64,000 bases of DNA from Pseudomonadota bacterium (GCA_030145845.1 JAIXHJ010000007.1:1-64000), one strand, 5' to 3'; positions 1 through 8,800 are shown, numbered from the stretch's first letter. Notes: a model not told the origin generated them from the letters alone. Numbers and translations are program-made.

Positions 1-96
1 GAGGTCAGGGCTTTCGGGATTGATTGTGAAGCGCCGTCCGCGACCTGCAACGCCACGGACGGTGAAGATCTCAAAAACCCGCTATCCGGTGGATAG
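1..96 (+). CDS. possible 3' end of an upstream gene (partial)
   Basis: The first plus-strand reading frame is open from the window edge to a TAG stop, giving about 31 residues that end in NPLSGG. The two Cys residues and Asn/Gly-rich end would suit the tail of an exported protein, but I recognise nothing. A weak hairpin (GGGC/GCCC, 128-139) followed by a run of six T lies just downstream and could be its terminator. The stretch is too short to separate from chance. Confidence 0.2.
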   Translation, partial: EVRAFGIDCEAPSATCNATDGEDLKNPLSGG

Positions 97-165
97 AAAT
101 GCTGCTCCGCTTAAGTGAACAGCATTAGGGCTATTGCCCGGCTTTTTTATGCGGCAAGGAAAGTC

Positions 166-852
166 TCAGCAATCTTTACCGTGCGGGCCCCAATCATTCC
201 AGCCCATGTCATCATCCCCCGGACGCGGACCACGCCCGTCATCCCCACGACGGTCACCGCGGTCGGCGCCTTTTTTGTCTTCTCCCGGACGGTGCCAGCG
301 CTGTTTCTGACGCTCCACCATATCATCCCAGCGTTGTGCCTGTTCGTCCGTCAGAACGGATTTCAGCGTCTCGTTGAACTGCTTGCGCATGGCATCACCC
401 TGCGCTTTATCCATCGGCCATTCGCCGGTGGTTTTCAGTTTCGACACTTTATCCAGCAGCTCACGTTCCTGCTCGATGGTCAGGTCCAGATTCAGTGCTA
501 CCCGGCGGGCCATGCGGATGTTCATTTTCTGGTGCTGCTGTTGAATCAGCTCCGCCGCTTTGGCTTTCTGGTCGTCATTCAGCACGGCGTGAATTTCGGC
601 GCGCATATCCGACATCAGTTTGCGCGCATCGTCGCGCTTGTCATCGCGGTCGCCGTCTTCACGACGCAGCTCACGCATTTTGTCGCGGTAGCTGTCTTCG
701 ATATCATCAATTTTTTCTTCCTGGGCATCGCTCAGGTTCAGTTCATCCTGCCAGTTAATACCGTGGTGCTTGCCATCAAACGCGCTGGCCTGAGCGGTAA
801 AAAGCAGGGCGCCGGCGGTTGCTGCCAGCCAGCTTACAATACGTAATTGCAT
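166..852 (-). CDS. Spy/CpxP-like periplasmic protein (LTXXQ family)
   Basis: A cleavable signal peptide is visible (MQLRIVSWLAATAGALLFTA, cut near ASA), followed by a highly charged helical protein with two stretches resembling LTXXQ repeats: LSDAQEEKI near the start and LTDEQAQRWDDMVERQKQRW further on. Spy/CpxP relatives are periplasmic chaperones or stress-sensor accessories. The C-terminal tail is unusually rich in Asp, Gly, Arg and Pro (GDRRGDDGRGPRPGDDD-like), so it may be disordered or bind metal. I prefer the second Met: the AGAGGA Shine-Dalgarno sits 7 nt before it and only 1 nt before the first Met (858). The gene is divergent from the Smr gene, and no Cpx two-component pair lies next to it. 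Confidence 0.7.
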   Translation of the reverse strand: MQLRIVSWLAATAGALLFTAQASAFDGKHHGINWQDELNLSDAQEEKIDDIEDSYRDKMRELRREDGDRDDKRDDARKLMSDMRAEIHAVLNDDQKAKAAELIQQQHQKMNIRMARRVALNLDLTIEQERELLDKVSKLKTTGEWPMDKAQGDAMRKQFNETLKSVLTDEQAQRWDDMVERQKQRWHRPGEDKKGADRGDRRGDDGRGPRPGDDDMGWNDWGPHGKDC

Positions 853-1079
853 AAACATTTCCTCTGATGAAACCAGCTGCTGCCATGGATTCCGTTATCT
901 GCTGTTGCCAGGAATTTGCCGGTGCAGCCTCTGTTACTGTTAACATGTCCCAGTGTAATCATCTGCCGCCAAAGTTGTGTCCGTCATTGCAAAGATTTGT
1001 CACACCCCGGAGCGCGCAGAACAAGGCTTTTATTTTGGGTTATGATTCCTGTTATTCCGTCAGCAAACTGTAAAACCTT

Positions 1080-1688
1080 ATGACTGATAAGCCCTCTCCC
1101 GACAGCCCGGCTGACGATGATCTGTTCCTGCAGGAAATGCAGGGCGTCAGACCTTTACTGACAAAAGACAAAGTCGAACTGCGTAAAGGCAATATCAACC
1201 AGGCATCGGTGGCTGCCAGACGTCTGGCAGCAGCCACAGCAACGGAACAGAAAGACGCCAACCACCTGCGCACCAGCGAGGTAAAGCGGGTCGGGCCACA
1301 CGATGTACTGGGCTTTAAACGGCCGGGCATCCAGGACGGTGTGTACCGCAAACTGCGGCTCGGCAAATACGAAACCGAAGCCCGTCTCGACCTGCACCGG
1401 CGCACCATTGAAGAAGCACGGCGCGAGGTCTTCCGCTTTGTACAGGAATGCATGGCGCACGATATCCGCAGCGTGCTGATTCTTCCCGGCAAAGGCGACC
1501 GCAATATCAATGATCCGGCGCTGCTGAAAAGCTATCTGGTGCACTGGCTGGAAGAGCTGGAAGACGTTCAGGCGTTCCACACCGCCCAGCAGCATCATGG
1601 TGGCGCCGGCGCTTTTTACGTGCTGCTGCGCAAGAGCGAGCGCAAAAAACAGGCCGCACGCGAACAGTTCAGCAAAGGCCGGCTATAG
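1080..1688 (+). CDS. Smr-domain protein (SmrA/SmrB-like)
   Basis: A 202-residue protein with a basic, flexible N-terminus and a C-terminal Smr domain from about residue 100. Signature elements are LDLHRRTIEEA (the LDLH motif), a Gly-rich GKGDRN loop, and HGGAGAFYVLLRK near the end. Smr domains bind or nick nucleic acid. In E. coli SmrB cleaves mRNA at collided ribosomes, while SmrA is a nuclease of unclear role. The short N-terminal extension and family size fit either protein, so I give no symbol. A GGCCGG/CCGGCC hairpin (1677-1695) spans the stop codon but has no T-run, so it is a poor terminator candidate. Confidence 0.85.
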   Translation: MTDKPSPDSPADDDLFLQEMQGVRPLLTKDKVELRKGNINQASVAARRLAAATATEQKDANHLRTSEVKRVGPHDVLGFKRPGIQDGVYRKLRLGKYETEARLDLHRRTIEEARREVFRFVQECMAHDIRSVLILPGKGDRNINDPALLKSYLVHWLEELEDVQAFHTAQQHHGGAGAFYVLLRKSERKKQAAREQFSKGRL

Positions 1689-1867
1689 CCCGGCCGGCGC
1701 TGAACTGACTGTTGCACAGACGGTATAGCCCAGGCACTGCAACCTTCTCTGTTTTCCCGCATCATAAACGGCATGTACGCAGGCCGCCTTTCAGGCTCCA
1801 TTACGGACAATCAGCAGGCGCCGCAGCGGGCATCCTGACGCCGGTCAGCGTATTGTCATCGCTGACC

Positions 1868-1876
1868 TGATATAAC
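1868..1876 (+). promoter_or_regulatory. possible extended -10 promoter for the H+-ATPase gene
   Basis: TGaTATAAC is an extended -10 element about 75 nt before the ATPase start. No convincing -35 lies at 16-18 nt. The rest of the roughly 260 bp between the Smr gene and the ATPase shows nothing else I can name. Confidence 0.3.
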
Positions 1877-1949
1877 AGGGTCTGCGTTTCCGATTACCGT
1901 CCCGCCCGGCCGCGGCGGATGTTATTACGTATTTCCCGGACACAGCACC

Positions 1950-4346
1950 ATGACGGATACCCTGCCTGATACGGATACCAGCACCGGCCTTAGCAGCGCT
2001 GAAGCCGGCACCCGCCTGCAACAGTACGGCGCCAATGAAATTGCCGAAAAAACTACCCACCCGCTGCGCAAACTGCTCGGTTACCTGTGGGGGCCAATCC
2101 CGTGGATGATCGAAGCGGCCGCTATTCTGTCGGCGGTAGCGCAGGACTGGCCGGACTTTTTTATTATTTTTGCCATGCTGGTGATCAACGCCGGCGTCGC
2201 CTTCTGGCAGGAACACAAAGCCGATAACGCCATCGCCCTGCTGAAACAGAAGCTGGCCACCCGCGCCCGCGTGCTGCGTGACGGTCACTGGCAGGATCTG
2301 CCGGCGCGCGGACTGGTGCCGGGCGATATTGTGCATGTGAAACCCGGCGATGTGGTGCCGGCCGACATCTGTCTGCTGAAAGGTGCCGACCTGTCGGTCG
2401 ACCAGTCAGCGCTGACCGGGGAATCCCTGCCGGCCGACAAGACCCTGGGCGAACTGGCGTATTCCGGCTCCATCGTGCGCAGCGGTGAGATGAATGCCCA
2501 GGTGCAGGCCACCGGCATGAACACCTATTTCGGCAAAACCGCAGCACTGGTGGAAAGTGCCGGTAACCTGTCGCATTTCCAGCAGGCTGTGCTGAAAATC
2601 GGTAACTACCTGATCGTTGCCACTCTGGTACTGGTGGCCGTGGTTCTGGTGGCCGGATGGCTGCGCAACGAGCCGTTGCTGGAAACCCTGACCTTCTCCC
2701 TGATTCTGACCGTGGCGGCGATTCCGGTCGCGTTGCCCGCCGTACTGTCGGTCACCCTGGCGGTGGGCGCCACCGTGCTCAGCAAAGGCGGCGCCATTGT
2801 TTCGCGTCTGGCTGCCATCGAAGAACTGGCCGGCATGGATATCCTCTGTTCCGACAAGACCGGCACCCTGACCCAGAACCGGCTGACACTGGGCGATGTT
2901 GTCGCCCTCAACGGCAGCCAGCGCGACGACATCCTGCAGCTGGCGGCGCTGGCGTCAGAAGCCGAAAGCAACGATGCCATCGACAGCGCGGTGTTTGCCG
3001 CCCTCGGCGCGCAACCCGTGCGCGGTAACGTCACCCGCTTCACCCCGTTTGACCCGGTACATAAGCTGACCCAGGCGGAGGCTGAACTGGATGGTCGCAC
3101 GCTCGCCGTGGCCAAGGGCGCGCCGCAGGCCATCCTCAGCTGGGCCGCAGCCAGCGACAATGTCCGTGAGCAGGTGGCAGCGCAGGTGGATGTGCTGGCA
3201 GCCTCCGGTTACCGCACACTGGCGGTGGCAGAAAAAGACGCGCAGGGTAACGGCCGGGTGGCCGGACTGCTGCCGCTGTACGACCCGCCGCGCGAAGACA
3301 GTGCCGATACCATCAGCCGCCTGCAGCAGCTGGGCATCGCGGTGAAGATGATTACCGGCGACCATATCGCCATCGCCAAACAGATTGCCGGCCGCCTGGG
3401 TCTGGGCCAGCGCTTTGCCACCGCAGAGGATGTGTTCTCCGGCACAGAAGCGCCGGATGCAGCCCAGGTGCTGAAACAGGACGGCTATGCCCAGGTATTC
3501 CCGGAGCATAAATTCCGCATCGTCAAAACCCTGCAGAGCAGCAATCATCTGGTGGGCATGACCGGCGACGGCGTTAACGACGCGCCGGCCCTGCGCCAGG
3601 CGGATGTCGGTATTGCCGTCAGCGGGGCCAGTGACGCCGCCCGCGCGGCGGCCGATCTGGTGCTGACCGACCCCGGCCTCGGTGTGATCCGTGGCGCCGT
3701 CGAGGAGTCGCGGCGCATTTTTGAACGCATGAATGCCTATGCCATCTTCCGCATTGCTGAAACCATCCGCGTGCTGCTGTTTATGACCCTGTCGATTCTG
3801 GTGTTTGAGTTTTACCCGGTCACCGCGGTCATGATTGTACTGCTGGCGCTGCTGAACGATTTCCCCATCATGATGATTGCCTACGATAACGCCCGTCCGG
3901 CACTGAAACCGGTGCGCTGGGATATGCCGCGGGTGCTGACCATGGCCAGTATTCTCGGCGTGCTCGGCGTCGTCTCCAGTTTCACCGTGTTCTGGCTGGC
4001 GCAGAGTGTGTGGCAACTGCCGGAAGCCCAGGTGCAGACGCTGATCTTTCTCAAGCTGCTGGTCGCCGGTCATATGACCCTCTATCTGACCCGCAATAGT
4101 GGCTACTTCTGGGATAAACCCTGGCCCAGCATGAAGCTGTTTTTCACCACCGAAGCCACTCAGGTACTGGGCACGCTGGCCGCCGTTTACGGCTGGTTTG
4201 TTGAGCCCATCGGCTGGCCGCTGGCGCTGATGGTGTGGGGTTATGCCTTTATCTGGTTCCTGTTCAACAATATGGTGAAACGCCGGATCCTGCGCCTGTT
4301 CCACCATGAGGATCAGGCCTCAGCTTCACACGGATGCTGCTCATGA
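1950..4346 (+). CDS. plasma-membrane H+-transporting P-type ATPase (P3A-like)
   Basis: A 798-residue P-type ATPase. Visible in order: N-terminal cation-ATPase segment (ANEIAEKTTHPLRKLL), first membrane hairpin (about 50-90), actuator loop with TGES (about 157-160), a PVALP-type helix-4 motif (IPVALPAV, about 259), the phosphorylation site DKTGTLTQN (Asp about 302), the hinge TGDGVNDAP (about 537), and a final six-helix membrane domain. No N-terminal heavy-metal-binding domain is present. The short loops and VALP motif fit the P3A proton pumps of plants, fungi and some bacteria better than Ca2+ or Cu+ pumps. It presumably expels protons at the cost of ATP. The start has only a weak ribosome-binding site. 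The stop overlaps the next start as ATGA, implying translational coupling to the hydrolase gene. Confidence 0.88.
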   Translation: MTDTLPDTDTSTGLSSAEAGTRLQQYGANEIAEKTTHPLRKLLGYLWGPIPWMIEAAAILSAVAQDWPDFFIIFAMLVINAGVAFWQEHKADNAIALLKQKLATRARVLRDGHWQDLPARGLVPGDIVHVKPGDVVPADICLLKGADLSVDQSALTGESLPADKTLGELAYSGSIVRSGEMNAQVQATGMNTYFGKTAALVESAGNLSHFQQAVLKIGNYLIVATLVLVAVVLVAGWLRNEPLLETLTFSLILTVAAIPVALPAVLSVTLAVGATVLSKGGAIVSRLAAIEELAGMDILCSDKTGTLTQNRLTLGDVVALNGSQRDDILQLAALASEAESNDAIDSAVFAALGAQPVRGNVTRFTPFDPVHKLTQAEAELDGRTLAVAKGAPQAILSWAAASDNVREQVAAQVDVLAASGYRTLAVAEKDAQGNGRVAGLLPLYDPPREDSADTISRLQQLGIAVKMITGDHIAIAKQIAGRLGLGQRFATAEDVFSGTEAPDAAQVLKQDGYAQVFPEHKFRIVKTLQSSNHLVGMTGDGVNDAPALRQADVGIAVSGASDAARAAADLVLTDPGLGVIRGAVEESRRIFERMNAYAIFRIAETIRVLLFMTLSILVFEFYPVTAVMIVLLALLNDFPIMMIAYDNARPALKPVRWDMPRVLTMASILGVLGVVSSFTVFWLAQSVWQLPEAQVQTLIFLKLLVAGHMTLYLTRNSGYFWDKPWPSMKLFFTTEATQVLGTLAAVYGWFVEPIGWPLALMVWGYAFIWFLFNNMVKRRILRLFHHEDQASASHGCCS

Positions 4347-5470
4347 CGACTGCCGGCGATGAAAAAAAGCCACTGACCCAGAACAGCGTTCCCTGGTTCT
4401 GGCCACTGCAACTGGCCAGCCACTTTGCCACGCACCAGCTGGAAGAATTCAACCGCGGACTGCGTACCATTGCCGAAGCCACCCGGCTGGAGCATGGCCT
4501 GGAGCCTGAATTTGCCAGCCCTAACCGCATCGCGCTCGACCTGCACACCATGCGTCTGCGCGATTTTTCCAAGCCCGACCCCCGGCGCCACGAAATTCCC
4601 ACCCTGATCGACGCACCTTACGCCGGCCATACCGCGGTGATCGCCGATTACGCCGACGATCAGAGTCTGGTGCGCTCGCTGCTGGACAACGGCATCACCC
4701 GCCTGTTCCTGACCGACTGGAAATCAGCCACCTACCAGATGAAAGATTACGATATCGATAATTATCTGGCCGAAATGCATGTCGCCGTGGATGAAGCCGG
4801 TGGCCGGGTCAATCTGATCGGCCTGTGTCAGGGTGGCTGGATGTCAGCCATGTATGCGGCCCGCTATCCGCATAAAGTGAACCGTCTGGTGCTGGCCGGT
4901 GCGCCGATAGATACCGCCGCCGGTGAAGGCGCGATCCGCAATATCTCGCATATTCTGCCACTGGCTGACTACCGTAATCTGGTGAACATGGGCGGTGGCC
5001 TGTTCCTAGGCCGCTTTATGCTCGAAGCCTGGAAAAGCAGCAAACCCAGCCATCATTATTTCCAGAAATACGTCGATCTGTACGAACACATTGATGACCC
5101 CGCCTATGTCAAAAAACAGGAAGCCTTTGAAGCCTGGTATGAAAATCCGATCAACCTGCCGGGACGCTGGTATCTGCAGGCGGTAGAAGAATTATTCCAG
5201 CAGAACCGGCTGGTCAAAGGCACCTTTACCGGGCTTGGCAAAACCCTGTCACTGGCGGACATCAAATGCCCGGTCACCCTGCTGGCCGGCGAGGACGATG
5301 ACATCACCACCCCGGAGCAGGTGATGAATGCGGAACAGTATCTGGGAACGGCAGCGGAAGAAATTGTGAAAGTAATGGTGCCCGGCGGGCACATCGGCTT
5401 ATTTATGGGCGCTCATGCGCTGAATGATTACTGGCCGGACATTGCGCGCTGGCTGCAGCAGAAAAACTGA
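4343..5470 (+). CDS. PHA synthase/depolymerase-like alpha/beta hydrolase with a Cys nucleophile
   Basis: About 375 residues. The nucleophile elbow is GLCQGGW (Cys about 162) instead of the usual G-x-S-x-G. An acidic residue in GEDDDITTP (about 318-320) and His in GGHIGLF (about 350) complete a Cys-Asp-His triad. This triad is known from polyhydroxyalkanoate synthases and from some intracellular PHB depolymerases. The length is close to class III PhaC (about 355 aa), but no PhaE or PhaR partner is nearby, so the substrate is uncertain. I chose the ATG forming an ATGA overlap with the ATPase stop; an in-frame ATG lies 9 nt upstream at 4334. Confidence 0.7.
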   Translation: MTTAGDEKKPLTQNSVPWFWPLQLASHFATHQLEEFNRGLRTIAEATRLEHGLEPEFASPNRIALDLHTMRLRDFSKPDPRRHEIPTLIDAPYAGHTAVIADYADDQSLVRSLLDNGITRLFLTDWKSATYQMKDYDIDNYLAEMHVAVDEAGGRVNLIGLCQGGWMSAMYAARYPHKVNRLVLAGAPIDTAAGEGAIRNISHILPLADYRNLVNMGGGLFLGRFMLEAWKSSKPSHHYFQKYVDLYEHIDDPAYVKKQEAFEAWYENPINLPGRWYLQAVEELFQQNRLVKGTFTGLGKTLSLADIKCPVTLLAGEDDDITTPEQVMNAEQYLGTAAEEIVKVMVPGGHIGLFMGAHALNDYWPDIARWLQQKN

Positions 5471-5489
5471 GCCGCGCGCCGCCTGACCT

Positions 5490-6419
5490 TCATTTTTTAT
5501 AAGGGATGAATTTTTTCTCACTCACGGGAGTGATATCGCGTTCCTCTGGCTTCTTCGCTGGCTTCTCTTTAAACAATGGCCACGGCAATTCGCCGAACTC
5601 TTCAGTGATCGACATATCCGGGCACCCTTCTTTAACTTTATTCCATTTGGCCAACGTAGACTCACCAACCGTCATATGCATCGAATTAATAATCGAATCA
5701 CACAGTTCCATTAAAGGCTTGGTTCTGACTTCGTCGCGGTAGATAGCAACACCACCGAAGTCGAGAGAAACCTGAACAAACTGATGATCAGTAACCGGAA
5801 AAAAAACAATTCGTGTAAGCATAGGGTTATCTTTTCCACCATTATGTATATGATGAAGATCACAGACCACCGCCTGGATCGTTGAAGATAACGACATAAC
5901 ACGCCAGTTTAACGGACCCCGATAAATTGGCTTTTTGCCTGATCGATGATACCCATAACTGATATCCAGATAATCTGCGATGGCCATCTCAAAGACTTTG
6001 GGATGGAACAGACTAGACTTTAAAAAACGTGAGTCCTTATCTGCAGAAATAAGAGCCGCATAGGCAGATAAATTTGCCTGCCTGCCGATAAACCACGGAC
6101 CAACAAAGTACCAGGTATTTCTGTAGAATAAATCCCTGTCCCAGAAGTCCGGGGGGGCCTCGCGATTGCCACTGTATACCCGTTCCCAATTACCTTTCAG
6201 TATATTAGCAAGTCCTGGCTTACGTGAATCAACACTTTCCCACCGATTACCCAGTCCAAGTACAGGATTGGCCGGTGGAGCACTGAAATAGAAACCTATA
6301 TCGCCAAATATCCATTTTTTTTCCCGGGGCTTGGTAAAATATGGACCACGAATTTCTGTAACTGTCGGGCGTTCATCCAAAGCCTTAGCGTACGGAAAAA
6401 ATTTAAGCCAGTCCCACAT
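5490..6419 (-). CDS. unrecognised protein, second gene of the AT-rich module
   Basis: About 309 residues from the preferred ATG (MWDWLKFFPYAKALDERP), which lies 7 nt after the stop of the preceding gene. A longer reading with an earlier start would overlap that gene by 62 nt and is less likely. No signal peptide or clear membrane segment is seen. The middle is rich in aromatic residues (FWDRDLFYRNTWYFVGPWF), and the C-terminus is Lys/Pro-rich (EKPAKKPEERDITPVSEKK). I recognise no catalytic motif. The base composition is clearly AT-richer than the neighbours (25 G+C in the 60 nt from 5821). It is probably co-transcribed and translationally coupled with the gene before it. A cognate partner or immunity-type role is possible but is only an inference from the pairing. 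Confidence 0.7.
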   Translation of the reverse strand: MWDWLKFFPYAKALDERPTVTEIRGPYFTKPREKKWIFGDIGFYFSAPPANPVLGLGNRWESVDSRKPGLANILKGNWERVYSGNREAPPDFWDRDLFYRNTWYFVGPWFIGRQANLSAYAALISADKDSRFLKSSLFHPKVFEMAIADYLDISYGYHRSGKKPIYRGPLNWRVMSLSSTIQAVVCDLHHIHNGGKDNPMLTRIVFFPVTDHQFVQVSLDFGGVAIYRDEVRTKPLMELCDSIINSMHMTVGESTLAKWNKVKEGCPDMSITEEFGELPWPLFKEKPAKKPEERDITPVSEKKFIPYKK

Positions 6420-6426
6420 AGAATTT

Positions 6427-7581
6427 TTACCTGTCATCCATATATGTTTTAACTTTCTGTAAGGCAAACACGGTTGAGCCAACGGCACCCGTTATAAAAC
6501 CAGCACTAAGCAAAGCAGCTCCCCCTGTAGCGATGCTCCCTGTGAATAAGCCAAGAGAGACAAGACCATTAGCATCCATCAAACCATTGCCCAGACCGCC
6601 AGCATAATCCTTAAGACCATAATCATCGTCTTTATCTCTGAGCCGATTAAAGTTACCTTTCAGCGATGCTAAAGCTGGACGAACATGGCTATTACTGCTC
6701 AACAAACCATTATCCGATAACATGCCCATGCGTTTTGCGGAGTTGAATGCAGGCTGAGGATTCGACTTTGCCCAGCACATTTTCACGACATGGTTTTTAT
6801 CTTTAAAAGACACATTTTTTGCATCCAGAGTCATTAAAGCCTGAGTTAACACCAGAGATCCTGCATGTTCCGATGTCCATTCCACACCGGATATATTGTT
6901 GGATTTTTCCATGGCATCCGCCAACAGCCCAGAAAAAGCGTAGGTTTTATTGGCCACATGAGGATTATAGTTGCGCATCCCTCTGAGCTCGCTGCCCAGA
7001 GGCGAAAAAAACAAATCAAAATCGCATTTTTTGGCTGCACCATCACCAAATAATTTACCCAGCTTTTTAGCTGCGTATTGAGCTGCCAGCTTAGGCTCAG
7101 CATATTTTGGATCAGCAATCACTACCAGGCGGTTATTCTCCGACAGAATTTGACCATCTTCTTGGAAGTTTACTGCTACTCCATTAACGCTGCTCTTGGA
7201 AACGCTATATACCCCAGGCTTTTCAAGACTCCCTTTCTCAATACTCTTATAGTCATCGCTCAGCTCAAGCTTGGTAATCGCCAGTGTATCATTCGGGCGG
7301 CGTTCCACTGTGGCGACAATACCCGGAACAAACACTACTACCTGCTGGAAGCTGTTGGTTTTAAAGTCGTTGATATTGGGGATAAAGACGTTGGTCTTGC
7401 CACCTAAACCGGTGGATAAAGCTTCCAGTTGCTTTAAGGCCATCATCGGGTAGTAATAACCTTCTTTGGCTGCTTGTGCGAGTATCTGAGCAGCCTTTTT
7501 AGTAACAGGAGTGAAAACTACTCTTTTTCCTGTGTTAGGAGTGCCCAGTAGTAAACCTTCAGGCGTCTGAACCAGGTTCAT
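6427..7581 (-). CDS. unrecognised protein with Gly/Ala-rich hydrophobic C-terminus, first gene of the AT-rich module
   Basis: 384 residues without an N-terminal signal peptide. The main body is soluble-looking, with a stretch FDLFFSPLGSELRGMRNYNP (about 190-210) and EWTSEHAGSLVLTQALMTL further on. The last 60 residues hold Gly/Ala-rich hydrophobic helices (GLFTGSIATGGAALLSAGF and GAVGSTVFAL) that could insert in a membrane. Soluble body, no signal peptide and a glycine-zipper-like tail occur in some contact-delivered effectors, but nothing here proves that. A good ribosome-binding site (AAAGGA) and a plausible promoter precede it. The DNA is AT-rich (25 G+C in the 60 nt from 7201), suggesting horizontal acquisition. 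Confidence 0.72.
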   Translation of the reverse strand: MNLVQTPEGLLLGTPNTGKRVVFTPVTKKAAQILAQAAKEGYYYPMMALKQLEALSTGLGGKTNVFIPNINDFKTNSFQQVVVFVPGIVATVERRPNDTLAITKLELSDDYKSIEKGSLEKPGVYSVSKSSVNGVAVNFQEDGQILSENNRLVVIADPKYAEPKLAAQYAAKKLGKLFGDGAAKKCDFDLFFSPLGSELRGMRNYNPHVANKTYAFSGLLADAMEKSNNISGVEWTSEHAGSLVLTQALMTLDAKNVSFKDKNHVVKMCWAKSNPQPAFNSAKRMGMLSDNGLLSSNSHVRPALASLKGNFNRLRDKDDDYGLKDYAGGLGNGLMDANGLVSLGLFTGSIATGGAALLSAGFITGAVGSTVFALQKVKTYMDDR

Positions 7582-8059
7582 CGTGTCAGTCCTTTGTCTA
7601 TATTTACGTACAATCCATAAGCCAACTGTTTAGCTGGGAGTGCAATATAACACAATCAAATGGCCAGTCACTGGCGGAACCTCAATGGCGATTCCCCATC
7701 TTCAGCAACAATCCTTTATTAAGCTCTGGTTAAATCCGTGAAGCGCTTAACGGTTTTTCTGATAAAACCTGAAAAATACATAAAACTAATACTATCGACC
7801 GATTCCGATAATCCGTCATTCATACCGGAAACTAAATACAATCCAGTATTGTTCAGCTTCTGAAGGTTGATGTGGTTATATTTCGGCTAGACAAATAACG
7901 CCAGCAATCCGGAAATGAAGAGCAGGTTAAAAAGCAGTTGGACGCTAATTACAAGGTGGCAGGAGCGATAAAGCCTCGTTAAAGTCAATGAACGGGGTCC
8001 TGGTGGGCAGATACAAACAGCTGACCGGGAGTAAACGGGGATTTAATCGCTATCCGCTC
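7582..8059. other. 478-bp AT-rich stretch without a recognisable gene
   Basis: Beyond the candidate promoter at its left end I see no convincing gene, RNA or terminator. An open frame beginning near 7988 runs antisense into the acyltransferase gene and has no family resemblance. A GTTGGAC heptamer resembles one half of an integron recombination site but has no partner. The stretch may be decayed foreign DNA. Confidence 0.5.
7597..7625 (-). promoter_or_regulatory. candidate promoter of the AT-rich module
   Basis: On the minus strand TTGGCT and TATAGA are separated by exactly 17 nt, upstream of the 384-residue gene. Both hexamers match the sigma-70 consensus at four of six positions. The ribosome-binding site AAAGGA follows. 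Confidence 0.45.
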
Positions 8060-8800
8060 TCAGCGGTTGGCCTGTGCAGCTGCAATGTCTGCATCCAGCT
8101 CAGCCACCGCGTTGATCATACGCTCACGGCAGTCATCGGCCAGACGGCGTACATCCTCTTCGCCCATGCCATCAGTACTGACCGGTTCGAGAAAACGGCC
8201 AACCGCTTTGCCGGCATGCCATTTACGCAGATCAATATTTTTGTCCGTGCTGCTGAAGACGATCGGCACAATGGGTAACCCGGCTTCAATGGCCAGCGCA
8301 AAGGCGCCGCTTTTGAACGGCAGCATGCCCCGGCCTTTGCTGCGCGTACCTTCCGGGAATATATAAATCGCCCGGCGGCGTTTCTGCACAATGCGCGCCA
8401 CCGATTTCATGGTATCCCAGGCTTTGGCTTTATTTTTACGGTTAATATACAGATTGCCGGCCAGCCAGAACGCCAGCCCGAATACCGGGATATAACGCAG
8501 TTCCGTTTTCCCCAGAATGGCAATGTTATCCGGCAGCATGGCCGTACAGATAAACACGTCCAGTACATCCTGATGATTAACGATATAGACGGCTTCACCC
8601 GCTTTCAGCGGCGATGCATTCTGCGCTTCAAACTGAATACCGAGCAGCGGCAGTGACCACGACATCATACCGGCGAGATCGCGGGTATTATTGCGGTGAA
8701 ACGGGCGCACCAGACTAACCACCAGGGCAACGCAGCACACCAGCAGAAAATGCACGGTCAGATATAAAGCGCGGAATACAAATAACATGGCAACTCTCAT
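8060..8800 (-). CDS. plsC: 1-acyl-sn-glycerol-3-phosphate acyltransferase (PlsC family)
   Basis: About 246 residues. An N-terminal membrane anchor (MLFVFRALYLTVHFLLVCCV) precedes the acyltransferase motifs: NHQDVLD (the NHX4D catalytic pair), then FPEGTRS for glycerol-phosphate binding, then LPIVPIVF. The enzyme would transfer a second acyl chain to lysophosphatidic acid, giving phosphatidic acid at the inner membrane. The start MRVAMLF is preferred over an upstream in-frame Met in a low-complexity Ile run; the second Met of MRVAM (8788) is also possible. It stands alone between the AT-rich block and ilvA. Paralogues acting on other lysolipids exist, so the exact substrate is inferred. Confidence 0.87.
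   Translation of the reverse strand: MRVAMLFVFRALYLTVHFLLVCCVALVVSLVRPFHRNNTRDLAGMMSWSLPLLGIQFEAQNASPLKAGEAVYIVNHQDVLDVFICTAMLPDNIAILGKTELRYIPVFGLAFWLAGNLYINRKNKAKAWDTMKSVARIVQKRRRAIYIFPEGTRSKGRGMLPFKSGAFALAIEAGLPIVPIVFSSTDKNIDLRKWHAGKAVGRFLEPVSTDGMGEEDVRRLADDCRERMINAVAELDADIAAAQANR

Larger units (their letters stand above)
5490..8059. other. AT-rich accessory block between two GC-rich core regions
   Basis: Base composition drops sharply between the PhaC-like hydrolase and the acyltransferase gene, then recovers. Hand counts give 25/60 G+C at 5821-5880, 25/60 at 7201-7260 and 20/60 at 7741-7800; typical lines of the flanking genes are at or well above half. The block has two coupled unknown genes and a long stretch without a gene. 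I found no integrase, transposase, tRNA or flanking direct repeat, so how it arrived is unknown. Confidence 0.6.

Noticed and set aside
2955..4307. Long minus-strand open frame opposite the P-type ATPase gene
   Set aside because: His/Gln-rich translation typical of the antisense of GC-rich genes; no family resemblance, and the plus-strand ATPase explains the sequence fully.
7860..7990. Possible integron attC site (GTTGGAC heptamer)
   Set aside because: No complementary RYYYAAC partner or internal arm pairing, and no integrase gene in the window.
5470..8060. Direct repeats or tRNA flanking the AT-rich block as integration marks
   Set aside because: I compared both edges by eye and found no repeat, tRNA or integrase remnant.
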